Notes: generated by a model not told the origin, from the sequence alone. A stretch of 64,000 bases of DNA from Adiantum capillus-veneris (GCA_014529385.2 CM043962.1:125720470-125784469), one strand, 5' to 3'. Shown: positions 11,645 to 22,781, numbered from the stretch's first letter. Program-made: numbers and translations.

Positions 11645-12503
11645 AAGGCTACGCACCTTGGACGTATCTCTTGCGCGTAGAAAGGAGTTTCTCTCTCCTG
11701 TGCAGATTTTCTCTCTCTAGAAGTAGCAGCGCAGCAGCTTTCTCTCTCTTCTCCAAGTACGGTACGTCGACTACAGTTGCTTACACGCTGAAAACAGGGA
11801 ATCACAGGTGTTTTTGGGCTGTTTTTTGCTAAAAACAGGCCATTTTCTGCATATTCAGGTGTACAAACAACAAAAACAGGTTTACAAGTTGTCACAGGGC
11901 ACTTTGGGAACCCAATTTCACGTTTGGAATTGGGGTTTTCTACCACTTTGCTGAAATTTGTCAAATTTCAGCAATTATTCGCGACAAAACTTGGGGCTTT
12001 TGCTAATCTCAGCAAAAACTATCAAGTTTACTCCTTACAGGTGCAGGTGGCAAAGCTACACTGGAGAATTGAGCAGTGAGAATTTGGGGTTTTTGCTGAA
12101 TTTTGAAAAATTCGGCAAAATTTCACTTATGTACTTAAATTTGTGGTCAATTTGAGCAGAGAGATTGAGGCTTGTGGAGCCTACATGTGTTTATTCAATT
12201 ATTTGAGCAACTTTCACCTCTTATGTGTATTGCCAAATGTACTTTATGCAGTGAAACTGTGGCATGTACATCGTTGGGATCATTGCAAATGCATTTGGTG
12301 ATGTATACTTGATGTGAGGTCATTCTATGCGTTGAGTTTGACATGCTCAATATGTCATCTTGCTCAAAATTTTACTTTTGAAGTAAATTACAGCATTATA
12401 TTTGCTCTTGCAGACACTTTTACAGTGTATATTTGCATTTGCTTTTGCGGTACAGTGATCGTACTTCTTGACTGAAAATTATCAGTTTTTGTTTTGCCTC
12501 ATT

Positions 12504-13398
12504 ATGGCTGACACTTCATCATCCTCGGACTCTAAGAGCCTCTTTGAGATCCGTAGGTTTGATGGTACAGGTTTTGATTTGTGGAAGGATCGCATATAGG
12601 GCATTCTTTTCTTGAAAGAGTGTGATGATGCATTGTCTGCAAATAAGCCAAAGGGTATGTCAGATGCAGATTGGACTAAGTTTAACAGGAAAGCCATTAC
12701 TTACATCAAGATGGCTGTGACTGATGATATCCTTGTTGACATCAAGGGACTTGACACACCTATGGCTGTGTGGGATAAGCTTAAAGCTACTTATGAGAAT
12801 ACGACTCCTGTAAATCAGGTCCATCTCATGAGGAAGCTTGTAAGCTTAGAGCTTGATGAGTCCAAATCTGTCTCTGATCACTTGAATGCCTTTGGTGGGA
12901 TTTTGAGTCAGTTGAGTGATTTAGGTTTGCAAGCTTTTGAGGATGATAAGCTCAAGGCTATCTTTCTACTTATGACACTGCCAGAGTCTTGGGAAGCATT
13001 GCTTGTTTCTTTGAGTAATAACTCCAACTTGACCTATGATGGTGTGCGTGGTTCTATCCTCAATGAGGAGATTAGACGCAAGTCGAGTGGGAGTGGTAGT
13101 GGATCAGCCTATAATGTGCGTGGACGCAATGAAAAAAAGGCAAAATGTTACAAATAAGCAAAGAAATCGCAGCAAAAGCAAAGAAAAACAGCAAGACATC
13201 ACTTGCTATCAATGCGGAAGAAAGGGGCATAAAAAGCCCGATTGTAGGTATTTTAAGAAAGAGCAGGAGCGCAAGAAGCTGGTCATGAGGGTCAGCGTGT
13301 TATCATTGAGCCAGATGATAATGGATAGCAAGGGGATGCTGGAATTCAGCCTGAGGGTCAAAATCAGCAGCCCGAAAATCAATTATAGCAGGGTATAA
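12504..13398 (+). pseudogene. Outer copia gag (UBN2-type) with zinc knuckle
   Basis: An ATG at 12504 opens a typical copia Gag beginning MADTSSSSDSK, with a FDGTGFDLWKDRI block. TAG interrupts codon 32 (12597-12599), where relatives usually have Gln. The frame then stays open to 13157 through the Gag core (TYENTTPVNQVHLMRKLVSL). A frameshift near 13140 leads into the CCHC zinc knuckle CYQCGRKGHKKPDC (about 13204-13245). Gag packages the element's RNA in virus-like particles. The nonsense codon and frameshift make it non-functional. Confidence 0.88.
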
Positions 13399-13516
13399 AT
13401 GCTGAAAATCAGCCTCTATTTGATGGGGTTAATGTTCCGCATGATGTAGAACCCTTGCCGGTTAATGTAGATCATTGGGTGAGGCGGTCTACACGTGTAA
13501 GAAGACAACCAGAGAG
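13399..13516 (+). pseudogene. Outer copia pol linker before RT (truncated by insertion)
   Basis: The frame reads VDHWVRRSTRVRRQPERF, the basic linker that precedes copia RT. It is cut at the GTTTC target site of the inner copia and resumes after 18689 (QPSLDCVLLTDEGEPLTYKE). The protease and integrase that normally lie between the zinc knuckle and this linker are absent. Confidence 0.8.
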
Positions 13517-13521
13517 GTTTC

Positions 13522-13748
13522 TGTTACCATATACATGTGGTAGTGATGTGTGTGAACACACTAGGACCGCCGGGGCATTTTTTCCCTCTTTAGGAGGTTT
13601 TCTCCCCTGTGCATTGTATATACGCCCATCACTCTAGGGCTATCTATCTTTCCATTGCACACTAAGTAACACACTCTCTATTGTGTGCCTTGAGCTTCCT
13701 TCGTCTTCTCCAAGCTGTGTGTGTTTCTCTGCAACCCTAATTCCAACA
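13522..13748 (+). repeat. 5' LTR of inner copia
   Basis: 227 bp, TGTTACCATATAC...ATTCCAACA, with a TATA-like TTGTATATACG (about 13613). Near-identical to 18458-18684. Confidence 0.95.
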
Positions 13749-13750
13749 AT

Positions 13751-13762
13751 TGGTATCAGAGC
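13751..13762 (+). promoter_or_regulatory. Primer binding site of inner copia
   Basis: TGGTATCAGAGC, complementary to initiator tRNA-Met, two bases after the 5' LTR. Confidence 0.92.
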
Positions 13763-14095
13763 AGGTCACGTCCTCCCGGGCTTGGTCGCCAGCTGCTCCA
13801 GCACACGCCTGCTCACTTTCTCCGATTTCAGTGAGCTATGGCGAGCGTTCGCAGGTCGACAAATATTGATTTTGATTTGGTCAGAATTTTGATTTGGGCT
13901 CATTTCGGCCTCCGTTTCCACTACGGGCAGTACTGCACAGGCTATTTCGTCATTTTGTGCAGATTTTCTGTCAGTGCCGTTTTCTGCATAACAAGTGCCT
14001 TATAGTCTTCTACGGTTTGTGCTATATAGCACAAGTTGTTCCCGCTCCATTTCTCCTGTTTTCGGGCAGTTTTCACATCAGGTGCAGCATTTACC

Positions 14096-16525
14096 ATGGC
14101 TGACAACAACAACACAGATGTGTTCAAGATGTTTGCTGCTGAGGACAGGTTGGATGGGGACAACTACCCTATGTGGGCTTATATGATGCAACATGTTCTT
14201 GTGTCAAAAGGTGTCTGGAACATTGTGCAGGGCATTGATGTACGTCCTGGTTCTGAAGATGTAGGCGATGTTGAGGATGTTGCAGGTCTTGCTGCAAGGA
14301 TTGCAGCTGTTAGAGTTGTTTTGCCTACGACAGAACAAGCTCATTGGGATGTTAAGGATGCGCAGGCTCATGCATTGATTGCGTTTTCTGTGAAGCGCAC
14401 CATTATTCCTCACATCCGTTCAGCAAAATCTGCAAAACAGGCTTGGGATATTCTAGCAGGTCTTTATGCAAGCCGCAATGAGGCTGAAATTGCTTTGCTG
14501 CGTAAAGAGCTAGAGTCGAAGATTATGCATGAGGAAGATGATATGGACACTTTCCTTGCTAGTGTCAAGGATATCAATGAGCAACTCATTTCTGCAGGTG
14601 AAGTCATTTCGGACAGTTCCCTTGTGCAGACTGTTCTTGATGCCTTACCAGATTCCTACCAGACTTTTGCTAGTACTTGGAGACTGATGACCCAAGGAAA
14701 TCCTGAAGTTGTCAAGTTTGATGCATTATGCACATTGCTGTTGCAAGAGTCACTTTCTAGAAAAAACAGGACTAGGCAGCGTGCAGTTGAACAGGCTTTT
14801 ATTGCTTCTCAAAGAAAGGGTGGTAACAGTAATGCAGCCACTTCTTATGGTTCTGCTGCGAGTGGCAAAAATTCTGTTCCTAATGCTTCTGCTGGCAGCA
14901 CTTCGTCTGGCAATTCTGGTGATAAGGGCAAAAAGAAGATGCGTTGCCATTATTGTAAAGCCAATGATCACTTGATCAAGTCGTGTCCTAAGTTGAAGGC
15001 CAAAGAGGCTAAGAAGAAAGAGGGTGGTTCCACTGCAAATCGTGGTTCCACTACAAATGCAGCCATTGTTGAGTCTTCTGTGAAAGGAGATTGTGATGCT
15101 GATGTTGATGCAGAATGGGATTTTAGCGCAGAGTGCACTTACAATCCTGCTGTCCATGATGCATGCTTGTCAGTTGCTGCAGATTCACATGTGTGGTATT
15201 TCGACAGTGGTGCTACAAAGCACATTACCTCACATCGTGAATTGTTTACCTCTCTCGAGTCTGTCCCTCATGGGAATTCAGTCACTTGTGCCAACAACGC
15301 CTCTTATCCAGTTCAGGGAGTTGGAAAGATTGTGCTCACTGCTGCTAATGGCAGTTCCTTCACACTTGTTGATGCACTTTATGTACCTGGGATCAAGAAG
15401 AATCTCTTGTCTGTATCCGCAGTTGCTAGACTTGGACTTGTAGTCAAATTTGTGGATGACAGATGTACAGTTCATGATCTCAGTTTTGGTGATGAAATTG
15501 TTGCATCTGGGCTTTTGTGCCGTGGGCTGTATAAGCTCACTTTGTATGACAAGTGTGGACAAAATTTTGCAAATGCTATTGCAGATTCAAGGGCTATTTC
15601 AGATGCAAAACTTTGGCATGCACGTTTTGGTCATCTGAATTTTGCCAGTTTACTGCGTTTGCAGAAATCTGATATGGTTGCTTCTTTGCCGCCTCTTGAA
15701 GCACCTGTCAAACATGTTTGTGAAGGCTGTATTCTGGGTAAAATGCAGCGTTCTAAGTTTCCAAAGGATGGTTCAGCTAGGGCCACATGCAGGTTGCAGC
15801 TTGTGCATAGTGATGTTTGTGGGCCCATGCAAACTCCGTCCTTGGGCAATTACCTGTACTTCGTGACTTTCATTGATGATTACTCCAGGCATGCATGGGT
15901 ATTTCCGCTTAAAGCGAAGTCCGAAGTTTTTATGTGCTTCAAACAATTCTTGGCTATGGCTGAAAATGTCTCAAAATGTACTATGGGCACCCTCCGTTCC
16001 GATCGAGGGGGGGAGTATATGTCTCATGAATTTAATGCATTTCTGGCTAGTCGTGGGATAAAACACCAATGTACAGTGCCTTATACACCTCAGCAAAATG
16101 GTGTTGCTGAGAGGAAAAACAGGTCACTAACGGAAATGGCACGATGTATGGTCAAAAGTCAAGCTTTGCCGCATTCTTTTTGGCTTGAGGCCATCATGTG
16201 TGCCACTTATGTACTTAACAGGTGTCCTACGAAAGCTTTGCAGTCTATTACTCCATATGAAGCATGGCATGATAGAAAGCCTTCTATTGAGCACATGCGT
16301 ATTTTTGGCTGTTTGGCATATGCTTTGGTGCCACAAGTGCAGCGCAGAAAATTGGATGATAAGGCTGTCAAATGTATTTTTGTTGGTTATAGTGCTGAAA
16401 GCAAAGGTTACAGGTTGTATCATCCGCAAACAAAACGTATTCTGGTTTCACGGGATGTAGTGTTTGTAAGAGATTCTGTTCAGCCCTTGCTGTCATGTAC
16501 TAGAGACAGTAATGTAAGCTCATAG
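14096..16525 (+). CDS. Inner copia gag-protease-integrase (first part of polyprotein)
   Basis: The start is ATG 14096, in a good plant context (ACCATGG) and beginning MADNNNTDVFK; the frame is open further upstream but without an ATG. Domains in order: Gag core; CCHC zinc knuckle CHYCKANDHLIKSC (residues 284-297); aspartic protease with DSGA (Asp 370); integrase HHCC zinc domain beginning LWHARFGHL (about 506) and ending CEGC; integrase core with Asp 573, Asp 636 and Glu 672, giving the expected D,D(35)E spacing; and a GKPS-like C-terminal region. Protease cuts the polyprotein, and integrase joins the cDNA to host DNA. The frame ends at TAG codon 810 (16523-16525), after which the same frame continues into RT. 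All integrase catalytic residues are present. Confidence 0.95.
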   Translation: MADNNNTDVFKMFAAEDRLDGDNYPMWAYMMQHVLVSKGVWNIVQGIDVRPGSEDVGDVEDVAGLAARIAAVRVVLPTTEQAHWDVKDAQAHALIAFSVKRTIIPHIRSAKSAKQAWDILAGLYASRNEAEIALLRKELESKIMHEEDDMDTFLASVKDINEQLISAGEVISDSSLVQTVLDALPDSYQTFASTWRLMTQGNPEVVKFDALCTLLLQESLSRKNRTRQRAVEQAFIASQRKGGNSNAATSYGSAASGKNSVPNASAGSTSSGNSGDKGKKKMRCHYCKANDHLIKSCPKLKAKEAKKKEGGSTANRGSTTNAAIVESSVKGDCDADVDAEWDFSAECTYNPAVHDACLSVAADSHVWYFDSGATKHITSHRELFTSLESVPHGNSVTCANNASYPVQGVGKIVLTAANGSSFTLVDALYVPGIKKNLLSVSAVARLGLVVKFVDDRCTVHDLSFGDEIVASGLLCRGLYKLTLYDKCGQNFANAIADSRAISDAKLWHARFGHLNFASLLRLQKSDMVASLPPLEAPVKHVCEGCILGKMQRSKFPKDGSARATCRLQLVHSDVCGPMQTPSLGNYLYFVTFIDDYSRHAWVFPLKAKSEVFMCFKQFLAMAENVSKCTMGTLRSDRGGEYMSHEFNAFLASRGIKHQCTVPYTPQQNGVAERKNRSLTEMARCMVKSQALPHSFWLEAIMCATYVLNRCPTKALQSITPYEAWHDRKPSIEHMRIFGCLAYALVPQVQRRKLDDKAVKCIFVGYSAESKGYRLYHPQTKRILVSRDVVFVRDSVQPLLSCTRDSNVSS

Positions 16526-18382
16526 GACATTTATGACACTTTGTTGCCTCTTTTCAGTGGTGGAAATACGAATGTAAGTTCCAATGAGGCAAATGTACAG
16601 CCTATGGGGGTTTCTGAAAATGTTTTAGAACAGCCTATCACTGATGCAGATGTACATGATGTACTTGATGAGGAAAGGGCTGAAAATGAGCAGGCTAGAG
16701 GTATGCCAAAATGGCTGGTGCACACTTTGCGTGACAGTAAATTGGATGCACCTTTATCTAGTCGTACTCGTTCAGGCTCTCGCCATGCATCTTATGCATC
16801 AGATTGTTATGCTTTGGCTGTGTCTAGTTTACATGATGTTGAGGAGCCTCTGTCTTTTGATGAAGCACAGAATTCAAAAAATTGGATTGCTGCCATGAAA
16901 TCAGAATATGATGCACTTATAGAGAATGACACATGGACTTTATGTGATTTGCCTCCTGGCAAAAAGGCCATTGGTACGAAGTGGGTTTACAAGTTGAAAC
17001 GCAAGCCGGATGGTGAGATCGATCGCCATAAGGCTCGACTTGTTGCAAAGGGTTATGCACAACAAAAAGGCATAGATTATGAAGAGACTTTTGCTCCCAC
17101 TTGTCGTATGACTACTGTGCGTTTTCTATGTGCATTGGTAGCTCATTTTGGTTGGGATGTACATCAATCAAACATTGTTACTGCTTTCTTGAATGGTGAC
17201 ATATTTGAGGAAGTTTATGTAACGCAGCCTCGCGGTTTTGTCATAAAAGGACAAGAGGACAAAGTGTGCAAATGTAAGAAGGCTTTGTATGGGTTGAAGC
17301 AATCTCCTCGTGCTTGGTATGAGAAAGCTAACACTCATTTGGTTAAACGAGGCTTTCGTAACAGTCCAATAGAAAGCACATTGTATGTAAAGCGTGAGGA
17401 TGATGTATTTCTCATTGTGGTTCTTTATGTTGATGATTTGCTGATCACTGGACCAAATGAGAGACATATTGCTGAATTTAAGGCTGATTTGAATGCTACT
17501 TTCAAGATGAAAGATTTGGGGCTGTTGCATCATTACTTGGGTATACAGTTTAAGCAGTGTGATGGTGGTATTGCCTTGTGTCAGAAAAGTTACATAGAGA
17601 CATTGCTATGTAAGTTTGGACTTGAGGATTGCAAACCTATTGCCACTCCCATGGAAACAGGTTTGAAGTTGAGTCTACATGATGCTGGCGATCCTGCTGA
17701 TGTCACTCTTTACCAAACTGTTGTTGGCTGCCTCATTTATGTATGCAACACGAGGCCAGATATTCAGTTTGCAGTCTCGCAGGTCAGCAGATTTATGCAT
17801 AGCCCAGGGTCTAAGCATTGGCAGGCTGTCAAGAGGATTTTCCGCTACCTTAGTGGCACTTTACATCTTGGCTTGTTTTATCCCAAGGGGGGATCATTGC
17901 CGCCAGACTTACATGCTTTTTCGGACTCAGATTGGGCTGGTTGTTTTGACACGCGAGTGTCCACAAGTGGTTTTTGTTTCATGCTTGGCAGTTCATGTAT
18001 ATCATGGTTGAGCAAGAAGCAACCTACTGTGGCCAATTCGAGTTGTGAGGCTGAGTACAGGGCAGTCTTCACAGCTACGGTTGAGTGTGTATGGCTCAGA
18101 CGCCTTATGGCTGACTTGGGTGTTGGACAGGACACTGCCAACACTATCTACACTGACAGTCAGAGCGCATTGGCAGTTGCGAGGAACCCAGTTTTTCATG
18201 CTCGCACAAAGCACATTGAGGTGCATTACCACTATGTCAGGGAGAGGCTCTCAGCAGGAGAGATCAGCTTGGCTTATGTGCCAACACAGGACAACCTTGC
18301 AGATCTTTTCACAAAGGCATTGTCTCATGAGAAGCTTGAAGCTTTCCGCAAATCTTTGGGCTTACTCCCCTTTGTGGACTGA
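16526..18382 (+). pseudogene. Inner copia reverse transcriptase-RNase H (second part of polyprotein)
   Basis: Same frame as the gag-integrase part, after its TAG codon. The copia RT order is complete: WVYKLKRKPDGEIDRHKARL, KGYAQQKGIDYEETFAPT, the first catalytic block, YGLKQSPRAWY and YVDDLL (Asp 1113-1114 of the polyprotein count). In the first catalytic block the expected Asp is Asn (QSNIVTAFLNG, codon AAC at 17171-17173), so RT should be inactive. RNase H follows with SDSDWAG, SCEAEYRA and TDSQSAL, then the KHIEVHYHYVRE block near the C-terminus. Natural stop TGA at 18380-18382. Readthrough of the TAG would still leave the Asp-to-Asn defect. Confidence 0.93.
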
Positions 18383-18457
18383 TCCTGTCCTTAGGGCATG
18401 GCACTTCCCTTTACTCATGTGCCAGCTCTCGTTCACCGCATCACTCCAGGGGGGATT

Positions 18458-18684
18458 TGTTACCATATACATGTGGTAGTGATGTGTGTGAACACACTAG
18501 GACCGCCGGGGCATTTTTTCCCTCTTTAGGAGGTTTTTTCCCCTGTGCATTGTATATACGCCCATCACTCTAGGGCTATCTATCTTTCCATTGCACACTA
18601 AGTAACACACTCTCTATTGTGTGCCTTGAGCTTCCTTCGTCTTCTCCAAGCTGTGTGTGTTTCTCTGCAACCCTAATTCCAACA
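18458..18684 (+). repeat. 3' LTR of inner copia
   Basis: 227 bp, one substitution from the 5' LTR. Preceded by the polypurine tract at about 18449-18455. Confidence 0.95.
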
Positions 18685-18689
18685 GTTTC

Positions 18690-20275
18690 AACCCTCTTTG
18701 GATTGTGTCTTGTTGACGGATGAGGGAGAGCCTCTTACATACAAAGAGGCCCAGTCATGTGAAGATAAGAGTAAGTGGGAGCTTGCTATGAAATCTGAGA
18801 TGCAATCATTGTATACAAATAATACATGGGAGCTTGTGCCTTTGCCCAAAGGAAGGAAAGCTATTCCTAACAAGTGGGTTTATAAGGTCAAATGTGTTGA
18901 TGACAAACCCAAGTACAAAGCACTTCTAGTTGCTAAGGGTTATGCACAGAAGGAAGGCATTGATTTCCAGGAGATTTTTTCATCTGTGGTGAAGATGTCC
19001 ACTCTCCGTGTGCTGTTTGCTTTATGTGCTATCTTGGATTTGGAGCTGGATCAAATGGATGTGATCACTGCTTTCTTACATGGTGACTTGGATAAGGAGC
19101 TATATATGCAGCAGCCTGAGGGTTTTGTCATTCCAGGGAAAGAGCATTTGGTATGCAAATTGAAATGTATCTTGTATGGGTTGAAACAATCCCTTAGATA
19201 GTGGTACAAGAAGTTTGATACTTTTATGCTCAACCATGGGTTCAAACGCAGTCATGAAGATCAATGTCTTTACACTAAAAAGGCTGAGGATGGAAGCCTT
19301 ATTGTATTGGTCCTTTATGTGGATGATATGCTACTTGCAGGAAAGCATAGAGCGACATTAGATGCATTGAACAAAGAGCTGAATTTAGCCTTTTCTATGA
19401 AGGATTTGGGTGCAGCTGAAAATATTTTGGGCATGCGCATTAAGCGAGATAGAAAGAAACGATTGTTGTTTCTCTCACAGGACAAGTACATCAAGAAGGT
19501 ACTTGAACGTTTTCATATGGCTGATGCTAAGCCTCTTGGTGTGCCTTTACCGCCACACACAAAGCTTAGCAAGCTTGATTGCCCAAAAGATGATGCTGCC
19601 AAACAAGTCATGAAAGGGATTCCTTATGCATCTGGCTGTGGTTCTTTGATGTATGCCATGGTTGCTACACGTCCAGACATTGCTCATGCAGTGGGAGTTG
19701 TTAGCCGGTTTATGTCCAACCCTGGCAAACCACATTGGGAGGCAGTGAAATGCATCTTTAAATATTTGAAAGGTACACATGACATATGTATATGCTATGG
19801 TGGGAGTACACTTGCGCTGCGGGGTTATTGTGATTCGGACATGGCAGGTGATCTTGACACTAGGAAATCTACCAGTGGGTATGTCTTCACACTTGCTGGA
19901 GGTGCTATTTCTTGGTGTTCAAGGTTGCAAAATATTGTGGCACTGAGCACTACAGAGGCTGAATATATTTCAGCCACCGAGGCTTCTAAGGAAGCCATAT
20001 GGCTTGGCAGGTTGGTCAGGGATTTTGGTCTTCCTGCACATGCTCCAGTGCTTGGTTGTGATAGTCAAAGTGTTGTATGCCTGGCTAAGAATGCCATGTT
20101 TCATGCTCGTACCAAACACATAGATGTGCGGTACCACTTTATACGACAAGTCTTTGATGATGGTCTTGTCTCATTGACAAAGATCAAAACACAAGACAAC
20201 CCTGCAGATGTCCTCACTAAAAGTCTTGCAAAGTCTCAACATGAGCATTGCATACGCTTAGTGGGAGTTGCTTAA
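18690..20275 (+). pseudogene. Outer copia reverse transcriptase-RNase H
   Basis: This resumes the outer element's frame after the inner insertion. Motifs: NKWVYKVKCVDDKPKYKA, KGYAQKEGIDFQEIFS, DQMDVITAFLHGDL (first catalytic Asp present), YGLKQSLR, YVDDMLLAGK (about 19315-19345), then RNase H with YCDSDMAGD, STTEAEYIS and CDSQSVVCLA. TAG at 19199-19201 interrupts the conserved RQWYKKFD block at the Gln position. The frame otherwise runs to TAA at 20275. Except for this nonsense codon the RT-RNase H module looks complete. Confidence 0.93.
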
Positions 20276-20306
20276 AGGTACCACATTGGGCCTTTAAGTG
20301 AGAGGT

Positions 20307-20495
20307 TGTTGAGGGTCAAGGCCCCGTGTGGCCCCCTTTCTTGTATAGTGTACACATACTTATACTAAAACTCACTTATAAGTGAGTACACACATTTTTT
20401 ATTAAGTGTCCGGCCACTTTGGCCGGACAACTTATAAGTGTACTTAAATAAAACAAAGAACCCTCAAATGGAGAATCGTGGGTTTCTTACGCTGG

Positions 20496-20577
<82 letters not shown>

Positions 20578-20650
20578 ATCTGTTGCGCACCCTACTTCCT
20601 GCAGTGTGTGCCCATCTCCTCCTGCTCTCACACACTCCCTGCGCTCAACA
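20307..20650 (+). repeat. 3' LTR of outer copia with CT expansion
   Basis: 344 bp against 275 bp in the 5' copy. The extra length is almost all a CT microsatellite at 20498-20575, where the 5' LTR has only a few CT units. Confidence 0.95.
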
Positions 20651-20655
20651 TTAGT

Positions 20656-21245
20656 GAGATCGGGTGTATTTGGCTAATCTTCCTACCGCCACAATTGAGG
20701 ATTGTTGACTCAAAATTTTGAAAGGTGGACAGTTCTTAGACAAAGGAGAACTCATTAAAGCCCCCTTCAACCTTAACCTTATTGACTAGTCCAAGTGCTC
20801 TTCCAATATAGGTCTATACATGCAATCAAAAGGGAACATGGAGTTTGCTAAAAGTAATCCCAATTTCTACACAGAATCCACTTGGAATGTTTTTTTGACA
20901 ATATGTTAAATATATATGCTTGTAAATTTTTTGACCCAAAAGCTTCATGTGAATCTAGCATTATGTGGTTTGACCAAGCTATCTGGTTTATCCTCAATCA
21001 TCTGGACTAGCTCTTTCCTGAAAAGCCGGTGGACTTTCATCTCCTCCTGGCTAGGTGGCCAAGCTAAACAATTAGTAATTACTCAAATCTCTTTCAACAT
21101 TTTTCGTGGGCTTATGCTAGATATACTCAAAGAATTGAAAGTTGATGAATCGGGGACATATTTAACTACTTATACAAACTACAAAGGTGTTAAGATTATC
21201 ACTAGTCTACTCCAGCCATGTATTGATGATGATGACTCCCCCTAA
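20656..21245 (+). pseudogene. Coding-like segment, right side of the interrupted unknown locus
   Basis: It follows the TSD directly, so it was joined to 10751-11354 before the copia inserted. A 109-codon frame (20916-21245; motifs SWLGGQAKQLVITQISFN and LKELKVDESGTYLTTYTNY) looks protein-like and ends in an acidic DDDD tail. I recognise no family. It could be a decayed host gene or an unrecognised element. Confidence 0.3.
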
Positions 21246-21391
21246 CTAAAAAGACCTAGTTCTCTTGCCACCCCCAATTCATTTACCTCATTTTTGACAC
21301 CTAGCTCCTCCTCTAATTTTACTAGAGGAAAAAATCTTGTAGCTTCAGAAGAAACACCCCTATCCGACACCTTCTTGACTTATGATCGCTT

Positions 21392-22612
21392 ATGATTGTG
21401 CAGGTTGTTGTTGGCCCATGTGGAAGATTGCATCTCACCAAAAAGACATCTTGCAACGATTATATTTACAAACATTGTCTTTTTCAAAATGTACTTCTGG
21501 ATTGGGTACACCCTAAAACACTTTTTTGTGAATGTTTTGACTTATTGTTTGGAAACCATGAATTACTTGATAATGTTCTTATTGGTTGGAAGTATCAACA
21601 ACCTATTAAGAATTTGGTCTACAGTAATGATTTTTTACGATACAACATTGTTCCCGATTGTGCTTGTGATAAACTTATCCCATATTGTAAAGATTTTGAT
21701 GGCAACAGTTTACTATGCCATACACACTTGTTTGGCATTGCTAAGGGTATGAATCACACGATTCAAGAAAGAGTCACAACCATGTTATCTATGGCAATTT
21801 TACCTCTTGAGTTTTAGGGAGAGGCTATTATGACACTTGTACACATCATTAATAGATCGCCTAGTACTCTGTTGAATTTCAAGATTTTGCAGGAGATGTG
21901 GACTGCCAAGAAGCCAAATTATGATAGATTACGTGTGTTTGAGTGTGAAGCATTCTCACACATTCCCAAAGAACTTTACAAGAAGCTGGATCCCAAGTCA
22001 CACAAGTACACCTTCATTGGTTATGGTGTAGATGGAGAGATGGATATCGTCTCTGGTACCCAAAATCTAGAAAGGCTGCTCACAAGTGAAATTCAATGAG
22101 TCTAAAATGCATAAACAACCTGTTAAAGAGGCCAAATATCAGTAAGTCAAATTTGAGGATGTAGACTCTAAAAATTTGGAAAAACCAACTCAGTCTACTC
22201 GTGATGTTTCTACCACTAGTAGTGCTCCAGAGAGAACAAAATCTAGCAGTCATGTCATCTAGCAGTCTACCTGAGCATTCTGAGCTAGGATTGGACTATG
22301 TGTTAGTCATTGATTGCGATGAGCCCACTTTTTACAAAGAAGCTATTCAAACAAAAGATACCATGAAGTGGGCGAAAGCTATGCAATCTGAGTATAACTC
22401 GATATAGCCAACGAGACTTGGAAATTAACAGAGTTACCAGAGGGTAAACATGCATTGCCTTGCAAATGGGTGTACAAGAAGAAGTACACGGCAGAAGATC
22501 CTAAGCCTACGTATAAAGCTAGATTGGTTGCTAAAGGCTCCAAGCAGAAGAAAGGTATAAAATTTGACAAGATTTTTTCTCCAATAGTCAAGATGACTAC
22601 ACTACGTCTTGT
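21392..22612 (+). pseudogene. Third copia relic: integrase C-terminus and start of RT
   Basis: From about 21745 the sequence reads as copia pol: GMNHTIQERVTTMLS, LPLEF then TAG (21815-21817, where relatives have Trp), GEAIM, INRSPSTLLNFK, RLRVFECEAFSHIPKE and FIGYGVDGEMD. RT then starts with WVYKKKYTAEDPKPTYKARL and KGIKFDKIFSPIVKMTTLR. Frames shift several times. It is cut at 22612 by the gypsy-type insertion and continues at 28115. The upstream stretch 21392-21740 is open but not clearly copia. Confidence 0.85.
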
Positions 22613-22768
22613 TGTCAGGACAATGGTAGGACTAGTCACGGCCATGGGCCAGGGCCAAGGGCTAGAATGGACATGCAGTCAAGGGGGTCCCTATATTTAG
22701 AAGGCCAAGGGCCTATATAGGGCATGGCTGGGTGGTGATGAGCATGTTCCAGTCCCCTTGTCCTTTCA
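22613..22768 (+). repeat. 5' LTR of the low-coding gypsy-type element
   Basis: 156 bp, from TGTCAGGACAATGG to TCCTTTCA, with a CCTATATAGGGC promoter-like block. The homologous 3' copy is 27954-28109. Confidence 0.93.
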
Positions 22769-22781
22769 CTGGTATCAGAGC

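Larger units (their letters stand above)
13522..18684 (+). mobile_element. Inner Ty1/copia retrotransposon, full length and young
   Basis: LTRs 13522-13748 and 18458-18684 are both 227 bp and differ at one position (C/T near 13600). The 5-bp TSD GTTTC flanks the element (13517-13521 and 18685-18689). A primer site TGGTATCAGAGC lies at 13751-13762, and a polypurine tract (AGGGGGGA) lies just before the 3' LTR. One long frame, 14096-18382, carries gag, protease, integrase, RT and RNase H, interrupted by a single TAG. It sits inside the outer copia, so it inserted later. A related LTR plus leader occurs at 36036-36630. Confidence 0.97.
11355..20650 (+). mobile_element. Outer Ty1/copia retrotransposon (interrupted by a younger copia)
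   Basis: Paired LTRs 11355-11629 and 20307-20650 start TGTTGAGGGT and end GCGCTCAACA, flanked by the 5-bp target duplication TTAGT (11350-11354 and 20651-20655). A primer site TGGTATCAGAGC, complementary to initiator tRNA-Met, lies at 11633-11644. The LTRs differ by several substitutions, small indels and a CT expansion in the 3' copy. The protease and integrase region is missing between the zinc knuckle (about 13200) and the pre-RT linker (about 13400). A second copia inserted at 13522, within the linker before RT. The element cannot move by itself. Confidence 0.96.

Noticed and set aside
16523-16525. Programmed readthrough of the TAG between integrase and RT
   Set aside because: Copia elements normally use one continuous frame, the context is not a known readthrough signal, and RT also lacks a catalytic Asp; simple nonsense is more likely.
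12597-19201. Rescue of TAG codons by U-to-C RNA editing, which is known in fern and hornwort organelles
   Set aside because: That editing is known for organellar transcripts; these are nuclear retrotransposons with other lesions as well.
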